Of a stretch of 64,000 nt of DNA, positions 8,984 to 19,268 are shown piece by piece (positions within the stretch are counted from its first letter, which is position 1; each line of letters begins with the position of its first letter). The stretch is from a bacterium. GTDB lineage: Bacteria > Bacillota > Bacilli > Lactobacillales > Streptococcaceae. The notes beneath the pieces were generated by a model. That model was not told the DNA's origin, searched no databases, and saw only the letters and a list, made by a program, of their open reading frames with translations. The stretch covers positions 1 to 64,000 of the forward strand of contig CAJNBW010000006.1 in NCBI GenBank assembly GCA_905221105.1, read 5' to 3'. Made by a program: the position numbers and the translations under genes.

Positions 8984-10792
8984 TTATTCTACCGTTACTG
9001 ACTTAGCAAGGTTACGTGGTTTGTCCACATCAAGGCCACGGTGGAGTGTTGCAAAGTAAGCGACTAATTGCGTTGGTACGACCATTGAAATTGGTGAGAG
9101 GTAAGGGTGTACAGTCGTAAGGACGATATCGTCTGTCTCTTTAGCAACATTTTCTTCTGCGATAGTGAGAACCTTGGCACCACGGGCTGCGACCTCTTGG
9201 ATATTTCCACGAGTGTGGTTGGCAAGGACTGGATCTGACAAGAGGGCCAAGACAGGAGTTCCTTCTTCAATCAAGGCAATCGTTCCGTGCTTGAGTTCTC
9301 CTGCCGCAAAGCCTTCACACTGAATGTAAGAAATCTCTTTGAGTTTGAGACTTGCTTCCATGGCTACGTAGTAATCTTGACCACGTCCGATGTAAAAGGC
9401 GTTTCGTGTTGTTTCAAGAAGCTCACGAACCTTAGCTTCAATGGTTTCTTTCTCTGAAAGAGTTGATTCGATAGACTGAGCTACGATTGACAACTCATGA
9501 ACCAGGTCAAAGGCTTGCGCTTTGGCATTGCCATTTGCTTCTCCAACTGCTTTTGCCAGGAAGGCAAGGGCTGCGATTTGTGCTGTATAGGCTTTAGTTG
9601 ATGCCACGGCAATTTCAGGACCCGCGTGAAGAAGCATAGTATGGTTAGCTTCACGTGACAGAGTTGATCCTGGCACATTTGTAACTGTCAAACTTGGAAT
9701 ACCCATTTCATTGGCCTTAACCAAAACCTGACGGCTATCTGCTGTTTCACCAGACTGACTGATAAAGATGAAGAGTGGTTTCTTGCTGAGAAGTGGCATA
9801 CCGTAGCCCCACTCAGATGAGATTCCAAGTTCAACTGGAGTATCCGTCAATTCTTCCAGCATCTTCTTAGAAGCAAATCCTGCGTGGTAAGATGTTCCAG
9901 CTGCAAGGATGTAGATGCGGTCTACATCTTGAACAGCCTTAATGATAGCAGGATCAACCACTACTTGACCAGCCTCATCTGTGTAGGCTTGGATGAGTTT
10001 ACGCATAACAGTTGGTTGCTCATCAATTTCCTTGAGCATGTAGTAAGGATAGGTTCCCTTACCGATATCTGACAAGTCAAGTTCTGCAGTATAGCTAGCA
10101 CGTTCACGACTGTTGCCATCATAGTCTTGAACTTCGACACTATTCGCTTTGACGATTACCAACTCTTGGTCATGAATTTCCATGTATTGGTTGGTCTCAC
10201 GAATCATAGCCATAGCATCTGAGCAGACCATATTATAGCCTTCCCCAAGACCAATCAAAAGTGGTGATTTATTCTTAGCTACGTAGATGACTTCAGGATC
10301 TTGTGAGTCAACCAAAGCGAAGGCATAAGAACCACGGATGATGTGAAGAGCTTTTTTGAAGGCTTCAAGAACTGACAAACCATCTTCTTCTGCAAATTTC
10401 CCAATCAAGTGAACAGCGATTTCTGTATCTGTTTGCCCCTTGAAGTGGTGACCTGAAAGGTATTCTTCCTTGATTTCAAGGTAGTTCTCAATCACCCCGT
10501 TGTGCACCAAGACAAAACGTTCAGTCTCAGAGCGGTGTGGGTGAGCATTGTCCTCAGTTGGTTTCCCGTGAGTTGCCCAACGAGTATGTCCGATACCAGT
10601 TGTTCCCTCCACACCAGCTGTCTTGGCAGACAATTCTGCGATACGACCAACAGCCTTAACTAGATGATTTTCAGCACCACCTAGGACAAAAATCCCCGCA
10701 GAATCATAACCACGGTATTCAAGCTTTTCAAGCCCTTGAATTAAAATATCAGTTGCATTTGTGTTTCCAACAACACCAACAATTCCACACAT
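8984..10792 (-). CDS. glmS: Glutamine-fructose-6-phosphate aminotransferase
   Basis: GlmS makes glucosamine-6-phosphate from fructose-6-phosphate and glutamine, the first step to UDP-GlcNAc and peptidoglycan. At 602 residues it is full length. Cys2 of MCGIVGVVG is the N-terminal nucleophile of the glutaminase domain (~1-230). Two SIS sugar-isomerase domains follow ([13 protein letters not shown], then a second SIS), and it ends [13 protein letters not shown]. The start is fixed by the required Cys2, yet the only good Shine-Dalgarno (AAGGAG) is about 30 nt upstream. It is a single-gene unit with a consensus promoter and repeated operator-like motifs. I see no glmS ribozyme, consistent with streptococci using a repressor (NagR) instead. 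Confidence 0.97.
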   Translation of the reverse strand: MCGIVGVVGNTNATDILIQGLEKLEYRGYDSAGIFVLGGAENHLVKAVGRIAELSAKTAGVEGTTGIGHTRWATHGKPTEDNAHPHRSETERFVLVHNGVIENYLEIKEEYLSGHHFKGQTDTEIAVHLIGKFAEEDGLSVLEAFKKALHIIRGSYAFALVDSQDPEVIYVAKNKSPLLIGLGEGYNMVCSDAMAMIRETNQYMEIHDQELVIVKANSVEVQDYDGNSRERASYTAELDLSDIGKGTYPYYMLKEIDEQPTVMRKLIQAYTDEAGQVVVDPAIIKAVQDVDRIYILAAGTSYHAGFASKKMLEELTDTPVELGISSEWGYGMPLLSKKPLFIFISQSGETADSRQVLVKANEMGIPSLTVTNVPGSTLSREANHTMLLHAGPEIAVASTKAYTAQIAALAFLAKAVGEANGNAKAQAFDLVHELSIVAQSIESTLSEKETIEAKVRELLETTRNAFYIGRGQDYYVAMEASLKLKEISYIQCEGFAAGELKHGTIALIEEGTPVLALLSDPVLANHTRGNIQEVAARGAKVLTIAEENVAKETDDIVLTTVHPYLSPISMVVPTQLVAYFATLHRGLDVDKPRNLAKSVTVE

Positions 10793-10828
10793 AGTATATA
10801 CGACACAGGCAAGCTGTGCTTTCTCCTT

Positions 10829-10842
10829 AAAATTGGTATAGT
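10829..10842 (-). promoter_or_regulatory. Operator-like repeat, downstream copy (glmS leader)
   Basis: The 14-mer AAAATTGGTATAGT (plus-strand reading) occurs here and identically at 10908-10921. This copy abuts the AAGGAG of glmS; the other lies just upstream of the -35 box. The pair flanks the promoter about 79 bp apart. GntR-family NagR binds TTGGTATA-like dre sites and represses glmS and nag genes in streptococci, so a NagR operator pair is the best guess. Confidence 0.6.
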
Positions 10843-10873
10843 CTGATTTCCCTTTTATAGAACCAGCAAAAAC

Positions 10874-10902
10874 AGTATATACTTGTTTCTTTCACTTGTC
10901 AA
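10874..10902 (-). promoter_or_regulatory. glmS promoter
   Basis: Minus-strand TTGACA (10897-10902), 17-nt spacer, TATACT (10874-10879). A strong sigma-A promoter. Confidence 0.85.
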
Positions 10903-10907
10903 GAGTA

Positions 10908-10921
10908 AAAATTGGTATAGT
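10908..10921 (-). promoter_or_regulatory. Operator-like repeat, upstream copy (glmS promoter)
   Basis: Second identical copy of the AAAATTGGTATAGT motif, lying 5 bp upstream of the glmS -35 box on the minus strand. See the partner at 10829-10842. Confidence 0.6.
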
Positions 10922-10948
10922 TCAAATTAACTTTTTTGTAACCAAAAA

Positions 10949-10979
10949 ACTCTGACCAATTAGGATGATCAGTCAGAGT
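10949..10979 (-). terminator. Terminator after the GH1 glycosidase
   Basis: Arms ACTCTGAC (10949-10956) and GTCAGAGT (10972-10979). On the minus strand the hairpin is followed by TTTTTTGG; on the plus strand by CCTTTTTT. Confidence 0.85.
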
Positions 10980-10985
10980 CCTTTT

Positions 10986-12365
10986 TTAAAATCCATTATT
11001 ATCGCTTAATTCCTTGAACCAGTGCCCTGATTTCTTCAGACGACGTTCTTGCGTTTCCAAGTCTAATTCGACCAAGCCATAGCGATTTTTATAGCTGTTG
11101 AGCCATGACCAGCAATCGATAAAGGTCCAGATTAAGTATCCTTTACAGTTGGCTCCATCTTCAATAGCACGGTGAAGTTCACGAAGATGACCTTTTACAA
11201 AGTCAATACGGTAATCATCTTGAATCATTCCATCTTGACGGAATTTTTCTTCCCCTTCAACACCCATACCATTCTCAGTCAACATCCACTCGATATTGCC
11301 ATAATTTTCCTTGATATTTTGGGCGATGTCATAAATCCCTTGCTCATAAATCTCCCAGCCACGATGAGGATTGATTTTACGTCCAGGCATCACATAAGGC
11401 TCGTAAAAATGTTCTGGTAAGAGTGGACTCTCTGGATACTTCGCAAATCGAGGCGCCATAACACGCAAAGGTTGATAGTAGTTGACACCAAGGAAGTCCA
11501 CCGTATTATCACGAATGAGATCCAACTCCTCCTCTGTAGCATCAGGCAAGAGACCATACTCATGTAAGATTTCTACCAACTCCTGTGGATAAGTCCCCAA
11601 AACGGACGGATCTAAGAAAGATTGAGCTTGAAAAAGATCCGCAATACGAGCAGCCTTGACATCAGCAGGATGCTGGCTACGTGGATAAGCTGGTGTCAAG
11701 TTGAGGACAATCCCAATCTTGGAATCTGGCAAAAGTTCATGACAAACCTTAACCGCACGACTGCTGGCCAATTGTGTATGATAAGCTACTTTAACGGCTG
11801 CCTCTGCATCTACCTTATGTGGATAATGGGCATCGTAAAAATAGCCAAATTCTACTGGAACGATGGGCTCGTTAAAGGTAATCCATTGATCCACTAAATC
11901 TCCATAAGTCTCAAAACAAAAACGAGCATAGTCTTCATAGGCTGAGACAGTCGCCTTATTTTCCCAACCATCACCATCCTCTTGAAGGGCAAAAGGCAGA
12001 TCAAAATGATAAAGATTGACTAAAAGACGAATCCCCTTAGCCTTAATAGCCTCAAAGACCTTACGATAAAAATCCACACCTTGAGAATTGACTTTTCCAC
12101 GCCCTTGTGGAAAAATCCGTGACCACTGAATAGAAGTCCGAAAGGCTGTGTGACCAGTTTCTACCAGTAGCTCAATATCCTGTTCCCAATTTTCATAAAA
12201 GGTTGATGTCTTATCTGGACCAATCCCATTATAGTAACGATTTGGCTCTACTTGGTACCAATAATCCCAGAGATTATCTCCCTTACCGTCACCAGCTATA
12301 CGTCCTTCTGTTTGTGGTCCAGAAGTAGAGGATCCCCAGACAAAATCCTTTGGAAATCTTAGCAT
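10986..12365 (-). CDS. Glycoside hydrolase family 1 (beta-glucosidase / 6-phospho-beta-glucosidase)
   Basis: Cytoplasmic retaining beta-glycosidase of family GH1, 459 residues, full length. The acid/base is Glu166 in WITFNEP and the nucleophile Glu364 in TENGM. The start ATG follows AGAGGT by 6 nt. Streptococcal GH1 enzymes usually hydrolyse PTS-imported 6-phospho-beta-glucosides. In LacG/BglA types the phosphate is held by a Ser...Lys.Tyr loop near the C-terminus (YEKRYG). Here the same place reads SYKNRYG, so the lysine is shifted by one and the usual position is Asn. Substrate is therefore uncertain. No PTS gene is adjacent. It is a single-gene unit between two terminators. Confidence 0.88.
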   Translation of the reverse strand: MLRFPKDFVWGSSTSGPQTEGRIAGDGKGDNLWDYWYQVEPNRYYNGIGPDKTSTFYENWEQDIELLVETGHTAFRTSIQWSRIFPQGRGKVNSQGVDFYRKVFEAIKAKGIRLLVNLYHFDLPFALQEDGDGWENKATVSAYEDYARFCFETYGDLVDQWITFNEPIVPVEFGYFYDAHYPHKVDAEAAVKVAYHTQLASSRAVKVCHELLPDSKIGIVLNLTPAYPRSQHPADVKAARIADLFQAQSFLDPSVLGTYPQELVEILHEYGLLPDATEEELDLIRDNTVDFLGVNYYQPLRVMAPRFAKYPESPLLPEHFYEPYVMPGRKINPHRGWEIYEQGIYDIAQNIKENYGNIEWMLTENGMGVEGEEKFRQDGMIQDDYRIDFVKGHLRELHRAIEDGANCKGYLIWTFIDCWSWLNSYKNRYGLVELDLETQERRLKKSGHWFKELSDNNGF

Positions 12366-12396
12366 ACATTTACCTCTTTATCTACTCATTTTTCCC

Positions 12397-12402
12397 ATTA
12401 TA
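12397..12402 (-). promoter_or_regulatory. Likely -10 box of the GH1 gene
   Basis: TATAAT on the minus strand about 32 nt before the start codon; no clear -35 box. It lies directly after the proS terminator. Confidence 0.45.
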
Positions 12403-12406
12403 CAGA

Positions 12407-12447
12407 AAAAACAAGGTAAAAACTAGTTACATTTTTTCCTTGTTTTT
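12407..12447 (-). terminator. Terminator after proS
   Basis: Minus-strand arms AAAACAAGG (12438-12446) and CCTTGTTTT (12408-12416), extended by A/T pairs. The T-run is provided by the 3' arm itself and TTTTTTC. Confidence 0.65.
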
Positions 12448-12463
12448 CTTCTGATTATAGTTT

Positions 12464-14329
<1,866 letters not shown>

Positions 14330-15589
14330 TTATCTAAAAAAGAGTCGCATAATGTCATTCCAGGTCACAGCAATCATCAAGACAACCATGATGACCACTC
14401 CGGCCAAGGTGACATAGGTTTCAATTTCTTGTTTCAATGGTTTGCGGCGGATGGCTTCTAGGATATTGAGCACAATCTTACCACCATCCAGAGCTGGAAT
14501 CGGAATAAGATTAAAAATCCCGATATTGATGGAAATCATTGCCAAGAAGTACAAGACATTTTCAATTCCATTTTTAGCAGCATCACTACTTGCCTTAAAG
14601 ATGGCAACAGGTCCACCTAGCTTGTTCAAATCCGGTTGGAAAATCAGATTTTTCAGAGCTGAGAGAATTCGGAGAGCTGAGTCAGCAGCGGTTGTGAAAC
14701 CACCCACAAACATGGATAGAAAGTCCGACTTAATTCCCGGTTGTACACCTAGAAGGTAACGTCCTTGATTTTCTTCAGGAGTGACAGTGACTTGTTTTTC
14801 ACTGCCCTTTTCAGAAATAGTCACATCCAAGGTCGGCGCCGTCTTATCTTTGGTTTCTGCTTCCACAGCCTGGATCAAACTTTCCCAGTTGCTAATCTCA
14901 TGTGAGCCAATCTTGGTAATCTGAGCCGTTTCTGGCACTCCTACCTTGGCCAAAGAACCTTGGGGCATGACATGAAACTGGTTTGTCTCAACATCTCTGA
15001 CTCCACCCTGCATAAAGATTAAAATCCAAAAAACAACGACACCTAAGATAAAGTTGTTCATAGGACCTGCAAAGTTGGTAATCAGTTTGCCCCAGATAGT
15101 TGCATTTTGATATTGAACATCTAAAGGTGCAATCCGAACCTCAGTGCCATCTGCTTCCACAACCGTTGCATCGTGATCCACTGCAAATGTTTTTTCTTCT
15201 TCTAGAACCAAGCCCTTGATAAAGAGCTTATCTTCAAAGTCAAACTGGGTCACCTGCATAGGAAGGGCCGTTTGATCTAATTTTTTACCTGAAAGATTGA
15301 TGCGTTTAACTTTCCCATCGTCAGTAAGGGTCAAACTAACAGGAGTTCCTATCTTGATTTCAGTTGTATCATCACCCCAACCGGCCATACGAACATAGCC
15401 ACCCAGAGGCAAGATCCGAATGGTATAGGCCGTCCCGTCCTTGCCAATATGAGCAAAAATTTTGGGGCCCATACCAATGGCAAATTCACGCACTAGAATC
15501 CCTGATTTCTTGGCAAAGTAGAAGTGTCCGAACTCGTGCACCACCACAATAATCCCGAAAACCAGAATAAAGGTTAAAATTCCGAGCAT
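14330..15589 (-). CDS. rseP: Site-2 intramembrane metalloprotease (Eep/RseP family)
   Basis: Membrane zinc protease that cuts transmembrane segments of regulators, and in streptococci/enterococci trims lipoprotein signal peptides to release peptide pheromones. 419 residues. The zinc site HEFGH is at 18-22 in the first membrane helix, a PDZ-like region lies at ~190-290, and the third ligand region is [13 protein letters not shown]. Four membrane segments are visible. It lies 21 nt after cdsA and 12 nt before proS. Also called Eep in Gram-positive cocci. Confidence 0.93.
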   Translation of the reverse strand: MLGILTFILVFGIIVVVHEFGHFYFAKKSGILVREFAIGMGPKIFAHIGKDGTAYTIRILPLGGYVRMAGWGDDTTEIKIGTPVSLTLTDDGKVKRINLSGKKLDQTALPMQVTQFDFEDKLFIKGLVLEEEKTFAVDHDATVVEADGTEVRIAPLDVQYQNATIWGKLITNFAGPMNNFILGVVVFWILIFMQGGVRDVETNQFHVMPQGSLAKVGVPETAQITKIGSHEISNWESLIQAVEAETKDKTAPTLDVTISEKGSEKQVTVTPEENQGRYLLGVQPGIKSDFLSMFVGGFTTAADSALRILSALKNLIFQPDLNKLGGPVAIFKASSDAAKNGIENVLYFLAMISINIGIFNLIPIPALDGGKIVLNILEAIRRKPLKQEIETYVTLAGVVIMVVLMIAVTWNDIMRLFFR

Positions 15590-15610
15590 AGTATTTCCTC
15601 CGTCTTTTGA

Positions 15611-16414
15611 TTAAAAGAGTCCAAATAAGTGCATGATTGGAAATACAAGTAGCATACTATCGAAACGATCCAAAACACCACCATGTCCAGGGATAAATTT
15701 CCCAGAATCCTTAACACCAAAGTGACGCTTAATCGAACTTTCTAGTAAATCGCCAAATTGTCCAGCCACACTAAAGAAAATAGCAAAGACTGACATCTTG
15801 TAAATTCCATACGGAAGAGCAACTGTACTGTCAAACATCATAAAGATGATGGTTACTAAAATAGCACCTAAAATACCACCCAAGGTACCCTCAAAGGTTT
15901 TATTAGGAGAAACCGTTGGAGCTAATTTTCGTTTACCATAGTTCATCCCAACAAGATAGGCACCACTGTCTGTCGCCCAGACGATACACAAGGCCAATAG
16001 AGCCTTATCTAAACCTGCAACGCGAGCATCTAGTAAAGCATTAAATCCAAAGCCTACATAGAAACTCATAGCAAGAGGGAAAACAGCATCCTCAATCGTA
16101 TAGGACTTGCTAAAAACAGTCGTTCCTAACATGATTGAAATCAACACACTATAAGCAACCACATTCCCATCAACTGGCAAAAAAGTCAGGTAATTCTCCA
16201 AGGGAATGGTCAAGGCAAAGGTTGCAAAGAGGGTTAAGAGGCCCTCCATAGTCATGGTCTCTAGACCTCTCATCTTCAAAAGTTCATGCATGGCTAGCAT
16301 GGCTATGATTCCAATTGCTATCTGAAGCAAAAGTCCCCCAATCATCAAAATCGGTAGGAAAATAGCCAGTGCAACCCCTGCAAATAACGTTCTTTTCTGT
16401 AAATCCTGTGTCAT
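15611..16414 (-). CDS. cdsA: Phosphatidate cytidylyltransferase
   Basis: Makes CDP-diacylglycerol from phosphatidate and CTP, the branch point for phosphatidylglycerol and cardiolipin. 267 residues with about eight hydrophobic helices and the family signature near the C-terminus (SPNKTFEGTLGG ... GQFGDLLESSIKR ... PGHGGVLDRFDS). It is translated 8 nt after uppS. The cardiolipin synthase elsewhere in the window (50314-51846) acts further down this pathway. Confidence 0.95.
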   Translation of the reverse strand: MTQDLQKRTLFAGVALAIFLPILMIGGLLLQIAIGIIAMLAMHELLKMRGLETMTMEGLLTLFATFALTIPLENYLTFLPVDGNVVAYSVLISIMLGTTVFSKSYTIEDAVFPLAMSFYVGFGFNALLDARVAGLDKALLALCIVWATDSGAYLVGMNYGKRKLAPTVSPNKTFEGTLGGILGAILVTIIFMMFDSTVALPYGIYKMSVFAIFFSVAGQFGDLLESSIKRHFGVKDSGKFIPGHGGVLDRFDSMLLVFPIMHLFGLF

Positions 16415-16422
16415 ATTTCCTC

Positions 16423-17181
16423 CTAAACTCCTCCAAATCGGCGATGACGACGATTGTAGGCAAGAATGGCTTCCTGCAAGGCTACTTCGTCAAAATCAGG
16501 CCATAAGGTATCCGTAAAATAGAGCTCACTATAGGCTCCCTGCCATGGAAGGAAATTACTCAAACGCAATTCTCCACTAGTACGGATAATCAAGTCTGGA
16601 TCTCGTACATCCTTAGGCAAATGCTGGGTGAAGAGATAGTTGCCAATCAATTCCTCTGTGATGTCACCTGGGTTGATTTTGGCATCTAACACATCCTGGG
16701 AAATCAACTTAAGCGCCTGCGTAATCTCAGCACGTCCACCATAGTTAAGAGCAAAGTTAAGAATCAAACCTGTATTGTTCTTAGTCAATTCCTCAGCCTT
16801 GGTTAAAGCTTCAAAGGTTTGCTTAGGCAGGCGGTCCGTCTCCCCAATCATTTGAATCTTAACATTATTCGCATGCAGTTCAGGGACATAATTGTCATAA
16901 AACTCTACTGGCAAGTTCATGATAAACTTGACTTCCTGATCTGGACGGGTCCAGTTTTCTGTAGAAAAAGCATAAACCGTAATAACCTTAACACCCAGTT
17001 TATTGGCTGCCTTGGTCACAGTTTGCAATGCTTCCATACCCGCCTTGTGTCCAAAGACTCGCGGTTGCATACGTTTTTTAGCCCAACGGCCATTCCCATC
17101 CATGATGATGCCGATATGAGCAGGAACCTGGGTCGGAACTTCTACTTCCACAGCCTTATCTTTCTTAAAAAATCCAAACAT
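16423..17181 (-). CDS. uppS: Undecaprenyl diphosphate synthase
   Basis: Cis-prenyltransferase that makes the C55 lipid carrier for peptidoglycan, teichoic acid and capsule synthesis. 252 residues from ATG 17179-17181 (MFGFFKKDKAVEVEVPTQ); a TTG start 18 nt upstream is possible but unlike the family. Substrate site GIIMDGNGRWAKKR includes the essential Asp, and the C-terminal RTSGELRLSNFLPWQ is present. First gene of the uppS-cdsA-rseP-proS operon. Confidence 0.95.
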   Translation of the reverse strand: MFGFFKKDKAVEVEVPTQVPAHIGIIMDGNGRWAKKRMQPRVFGHKAGMEALQTVTKAANKLGVKVITVYAFSTENWTRPDQEVKFIMNLPVEFYDNYVPELHANNVKIQMIGETDRLPKQTFEALTKAEELTKNNTGLILNFALNYGGRAEITQALKLISQDVLDAKINPGDITEELIGNYLFTQHLPKDVRDPDLIIRTSGELRLSNFLPWQGAYSELYFTDTLWPDFDEVALQEAILAYNRRHRRFGGV

Positions 17182-17213
17182 GATCTTATTCCTATTCAAA
17201 AATCTATCGTTTC

Positions 17214-17219
17214 ATTATA
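17214..17219 (-). promoter_or_regulatory. -10 box of the uppS operon promoter
   Basis: TATAAT preceded by TGG (extended -10) on the minus strand, 32 nt before the uppS start. No convincing -35 box. Confidence 0.6.
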
Positions 17220-17282
17220 CCATATTTCCCTATTTTCTTCTATCACTAAGCTATTTATTCTCAGTCACCAAGCTCAGTTTTC

Positions 17283-17379
17283 AAAAAAATAAGCCGCCTG
17301 ATTGGGCGACTCTATTTTTTATAGGGAGATTATTATGAAAAAGTTTTAGGAGTTTAAGTTAAGGTCTTCTTAACTTATG
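17283..17379 (-). ncRNA. CiaR-dependent small RNA (csRNA type), copy 1
   Basis: Predicted ~97-nt RNA. On the minus strand a CiaR box (direct repeat CTTAAG-N5-TTTAAG, 17401-17417) precedes TATACT (17385-17390). The RNA has a 5' hairpin, an unpaired stretch containing ACTCCTAAAACTTTTTCAT..AATCTCCC, and a terminator hairpin AGTCGCCC/GGCGGCTT (17291-17311) with a T-run. The unpaired stretch is the exact complement of a Shine-Dalgarno/ATG-AAA-AAG initiation region. csRNAs of S. pneumoniae have this design, depend on the CiaRH system and repress targets such as comC. Unlike copies 2-4, its 5' loop lacks CCTCC. Confidence 0.88.
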
Positions 17380-17400
17380 TACTTAGTATACACTTCCTAG

Positions 17401-17417
17401 CTTAAAGTTTCCTTAAG
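17401..17417 (-). promoter_or_regulatory. CiaR binding repeat, csRNA copy 1
   Basis: Plus-strand reading CTTAAA-GTTTC-CTTAAG, 10 bp upstream of the -10 box; it overlaps the stop codon of the nucleotidyltransferase gene. Confidence 0.8.
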
Positions 17418-17976
17418 TATTTTTAAAAATCAAATTTTTCCATTTCTCCTGCCAATTTTTCTTGGACAGCCGTGTTTGATAGAGATCCATTCGGTCTTGA
17501 TTCTCTAAAAAATGAGGAGTTGGACGAACTTGAAAATTCAAAATATCCTCGAGTCCATAAGGAGTAAAAAGTTCCAAAGCGGAGTCTTCATTCAAGCGAA
17601 GCCCAACTGCCGTACACCGTTCTGGATACTTACTCATAGCATCACAAGAGCTGCTATAGGGAGCAGTGTGTGAACTGTGCTGGTGCATATAGACCTGATT
17701 TTTCAATTCCCACTGGTACTGAGAAAAATCCGCTCTCAACTTGTTCTCTATAGCCAGCGTTTCTTCATAACTCACATCTGGGTCAAAGAAAATGACATCA
17801 ACATCTGTTTCACAGTCAAAAGGTGATTTGTCTGACAAGAGATTCCAGATGAAATTTCGTACCGAACCTGCTGCCAACCACGAGTCTTTTAAACCAAGGT
17901 CTCGGATGATCGTCAGAATGGTCATCATATCCTGATTTTCTCTAAAAGCATCTAGAATTTCTTGCTCATTTTTCAT
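17413..17976 (-). CDS. Nucleotidyltransferase family protein
   Basis: 187 residues ([11 protein letters not shown]). It looks like the family of small bacterial nucleotidyltransferases of unknown substrate (NTP_transf_6 type): GSVRN at ~39-43 and [10 protein letters not shown] with the paired acidic residues expected to bind metal. I choose ATG 17974-17976 because TTAGGG is ~10 nt upstream; an ATG nine bases earlier is also possible. It overlaps the 3' end of ruvB by 11 bp and is presumably translationally coupled. The biological role is not known to me. Confidence 0.75.
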   Translation of the reverse strand: MKNEQEILDAFRENQDMMTILTIIRDLGLKDSWLAAGSVRNFIWNLLSDKSPFDCETDVDVIFFDPDVSYEETLAIENKLRADFSQYQWELKNQVYMHQHSSHTAPYSSSCDAMSKYPERCTAVGLRLNEDSALELFTPYGLEDILNFQVRPTPHFLENQDRMDLYQTRLSKKNWQEKWKNLIFKNT

Positions 17977-18964
17977 TATATTCATACCCTAAATGTTCAT
18001 ATGCCTTGGCCGTTGCCACCCGTCCAGAACGTGTTCGCATGATAAACCCTTTCTGGATTAGGTAAGGCTCATACATGTCTTCCACCGTCTCACGCTCCTC
18101 TGCTATGTTAACAGAAAGAGTTCCTAACCCGACAGGGCCACCACCGTACATCTCAATCATAGTCCGAAGGATTCTTTGGTCCACATAGTCCAAACCTTCA
18201 TGGTCAACATCCAGCATAGTTAATGCCTTATCGGTAATAAGATCATCTATAACCCCATTTCCCATAATCTGGGCAAAATCGCGCACGCGCTTGAGGAGAC
18301 GATTGGCAATACGAGGGGTCCCACGGCTACGTAGGGCTAACTCAGATGCTGCCTCATGAGTGATTTCCATCTCAAAAATATCGGCCGTCCGCTCGACAAT
18401 TTCTGTTAAGTCAGCATGGGCATAGTATTCCATATGACCTGTAATCCCAAAACGTGCCCGTAGAGGATTGGAAAGCATACCAGCCCGAGTCGTCGCACCA
18501 ATCAAAGTGAAAGGTGGCAACTCCAAATGAACACTGCGACTGCCTTCACCAGCACCAATCATGATGTCAATGTAGAAGTCCTCCATCGCACTATAAAGCA
18601 CCTCTTCCACCGACATGGGCAAGCGATGAATCTCGTCAATAAAGAGGACATCCCCAGGCTCTAAGTCATTCAAAATCGCTACCAAATCTCCGGCTTTTTC
18701 AATGACAGGCCCAGACGTCTGCTTGAGATTAACTCCCAGTTCATTGGCAATAACAAAGGCCATGGTCGTCTTCCCCAAACCTGGAGGCCCGAAAAGGAGG
18801 ACATGATCCAGCGCTTCATCCCGCATTTTAGCGGCTTCGATAAAGATTTGAAGCTGGTCCTTAACCTTATCCTGCCCAATATATTCACGTAAATACTGAG
18901 GACGGAGCGTGCGTTCTACTAACTCCTCGTCCCCCATTATCTCATTGTCTAAAATTCTACTCAT
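17966..18964 (-). CDS. ruvB: Holliday junction branch migration helicase RuvB
   Basis: AAA+ motor that drives branch migration with RuvA at Holliday junctions. 332 residues, full length. Walker A is GPPGLGKTT (59-67), Walker [10 protein letters not shown], sensor 1 LIGATTRAG, and a winged-helix DNA-binding C-terminus contains GGPVGL. ATG is at 18962-18964. No ribosome binding site precedes it, and the -10 box ends only 6 nt upstream, so the transcript seems to be leaderless. It is followed by an overlapping nucleotidyltransferase gene. Confidence 0.96.
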   Translation of the reverse strand: MSRILDNEIMGDEELVERTLRPQYLREYIGQDKVKDQLQIFIEAAKMRDEALDHVLLFGPPGLGKTTMAFVIANELGVNLKQTSGPVIEKAGDLVAILNDLEPGDVLFIDEIHRLPMSVEEVLYSAMEDFYIDIMIGAGEGSRSVHLELPPFTLIGATTRAGMLSNPLRARFGITGHMEYYAHADLTEIVERTADIFEMEITHEAASELALRSRGTPRIANRLLKRVRDFAQIMGNGVIDDLITDKALTMLDVDHEGLDYVDQRILRTMIEMYGGGPVGLGTLSVNIAEERETVEDMYEPYLIQKGFIMRTRSGRVATAKAYEHLGYEYNEK

Positions 18965-18970
18965 GGCTCT

Positions 18971-18999
18971 ATTATATCAAAAATCCAGCTCGCAAACAA
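18971..18999 (-). promoter_or_regulatory. ruvB promoter, apparently leaderless
   Basis: Minus-strand TTGTTT (18994-18999), 17-nt spacer, TATAAT (18971-18976). With normal spacing the transcript would start at or 1-2 nt before the ruvB ATG. The -35 box sits in the T-run of the adjacent csRNA-like terminator. Confidence 0.65.
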
Positions 19000-19002
19000 A
19001 AA

Positions 19003-19022
19003 AGCCACCCGATTGGGTGACT
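19003..19022 (-). terminator. Orphan csRNA-type terminator upstream of ruvB
   Basis: Minus-strand AGTCACCC-AATC-GGGTGGCT followed by TTTTTTGTTT. Stem and loop are nearly identical to the terminators of the csRNA genes nearby, but no CiaR box or csRNA body lies upstream of it. It may be the relic of a lost csRNA, now insulating ruvB from minus-strand transcription of the toxin-antitoxin locus. Confidence 0.7.
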
Positions 19023-19044
19023 CCTAAGTTTAGCATGTATGTGG

Positions 19045-19050
19045 TATAAT
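19045..19050 (+). promoter_or_regulatory. Promoter of the Fst-type toxin mRNA
   Basis: Extended -10 element TGGTATAAT; a start near 19057 would give a ~184-nt toxin mRNA ending at the shared terminator. Confidence 0.7.
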
Positions 19051-19091
19051 ATTTTACGACACTGCTACACCGCCTACGAAAGGAGGTGAGA

Positions 19092-19117
19092 TAGCCCATG
19101 ATGGAATTAGTACTCAA
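19092..19117 (+). repeat. Direct repeat at the toxin start codon (copy 1)
   Basis: The segment over the toxin start codons (TAGCCCATGAT...TAGTACTCAA) recurs at 19241-19268 beyond the terminator. Because the second copy is transcribed on the opposite strand, the antisense RNA carries the complement of the toxin initiation region. Confidence 0.8.
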
Positions 19118-19190
19118 AACTATCATCGGACCAATTGTGGTCGGTGTTGTTCTTCGATTAGTCGATAAATGGCTAAACAAGGACAAATAG
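19098..19190 (+). CDS. Fst/Ldr-family type I toxin, 30 aa
   Basis: Tiny hydrophobic peptide reading MMELVLKTIIGPIVVGVVLR, then LVDKWLNKDK. This is the Fst pattern: short N-terminus, one membrane helix with a central Gly-Pro-Ile, conserved Trp, charged tail. Fst peptides insert in the membrane and block growth when not silenced. AAAGGAGGTGA, a near-perfect match to the 16S tail, lies about 9 nt before two tandem ATGs (19098, 19101). Antisense RNA, bidirectional terminator and direct repeats complete the module. Confidence 0.88.
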   Translation: MMELVLKTIIGPIVVGVVLRLVDKWLNKDK

Positions 19191-19200
19191 TGTCAAAAAA

Positions 19201-19236
19201 AGACCTCAAGCTTATTTGGTCGTGAGCTTGGGGTCT
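19201..19236. terminator. Bidirectional terminator shared by toxin and antitoxin RNAs
   Basis: 12-bp stem (19201-19212 / 19225-19236) with T-runs on both sides: TCTTTTC on plus, TTTTTTTGAC on minus. Confidence 0.88.
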
Positions 19237-19240
19237 TTTC

Positions 19241-19268
19241 TAGCCTATGATATAGAACTAGTACTCAA
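19241..19268 (+). repeat. Direct repeat beyond the terminator (copy 2)
   Basis: Reads TAGCCTATGAT...CTAGTACTCAA; matches 19092-19117 with a short insertion. It forms the target-recognition part of the antisense RNA. Confidence 0.8.

Noticed and set aside
10793-10960. Possible glmS ribozyme
   Set aside because: The region upstream of glmS is short, lacks the ribozyme core, and shows a repressor-type operator layout instead.
17182-17199. TTG start six codons upstream for uppS
   Set aside because: The family begins at MFGFF; the extension has no better ribosome binding site.
17320-17345. Short frames starting ATG-AAA-AAG behind AGGAG-like sites on the plus strand at each csRNA
   Set aside because: They stop after a few codons; they are the complement of the csRNA target-recognition region, not genes.
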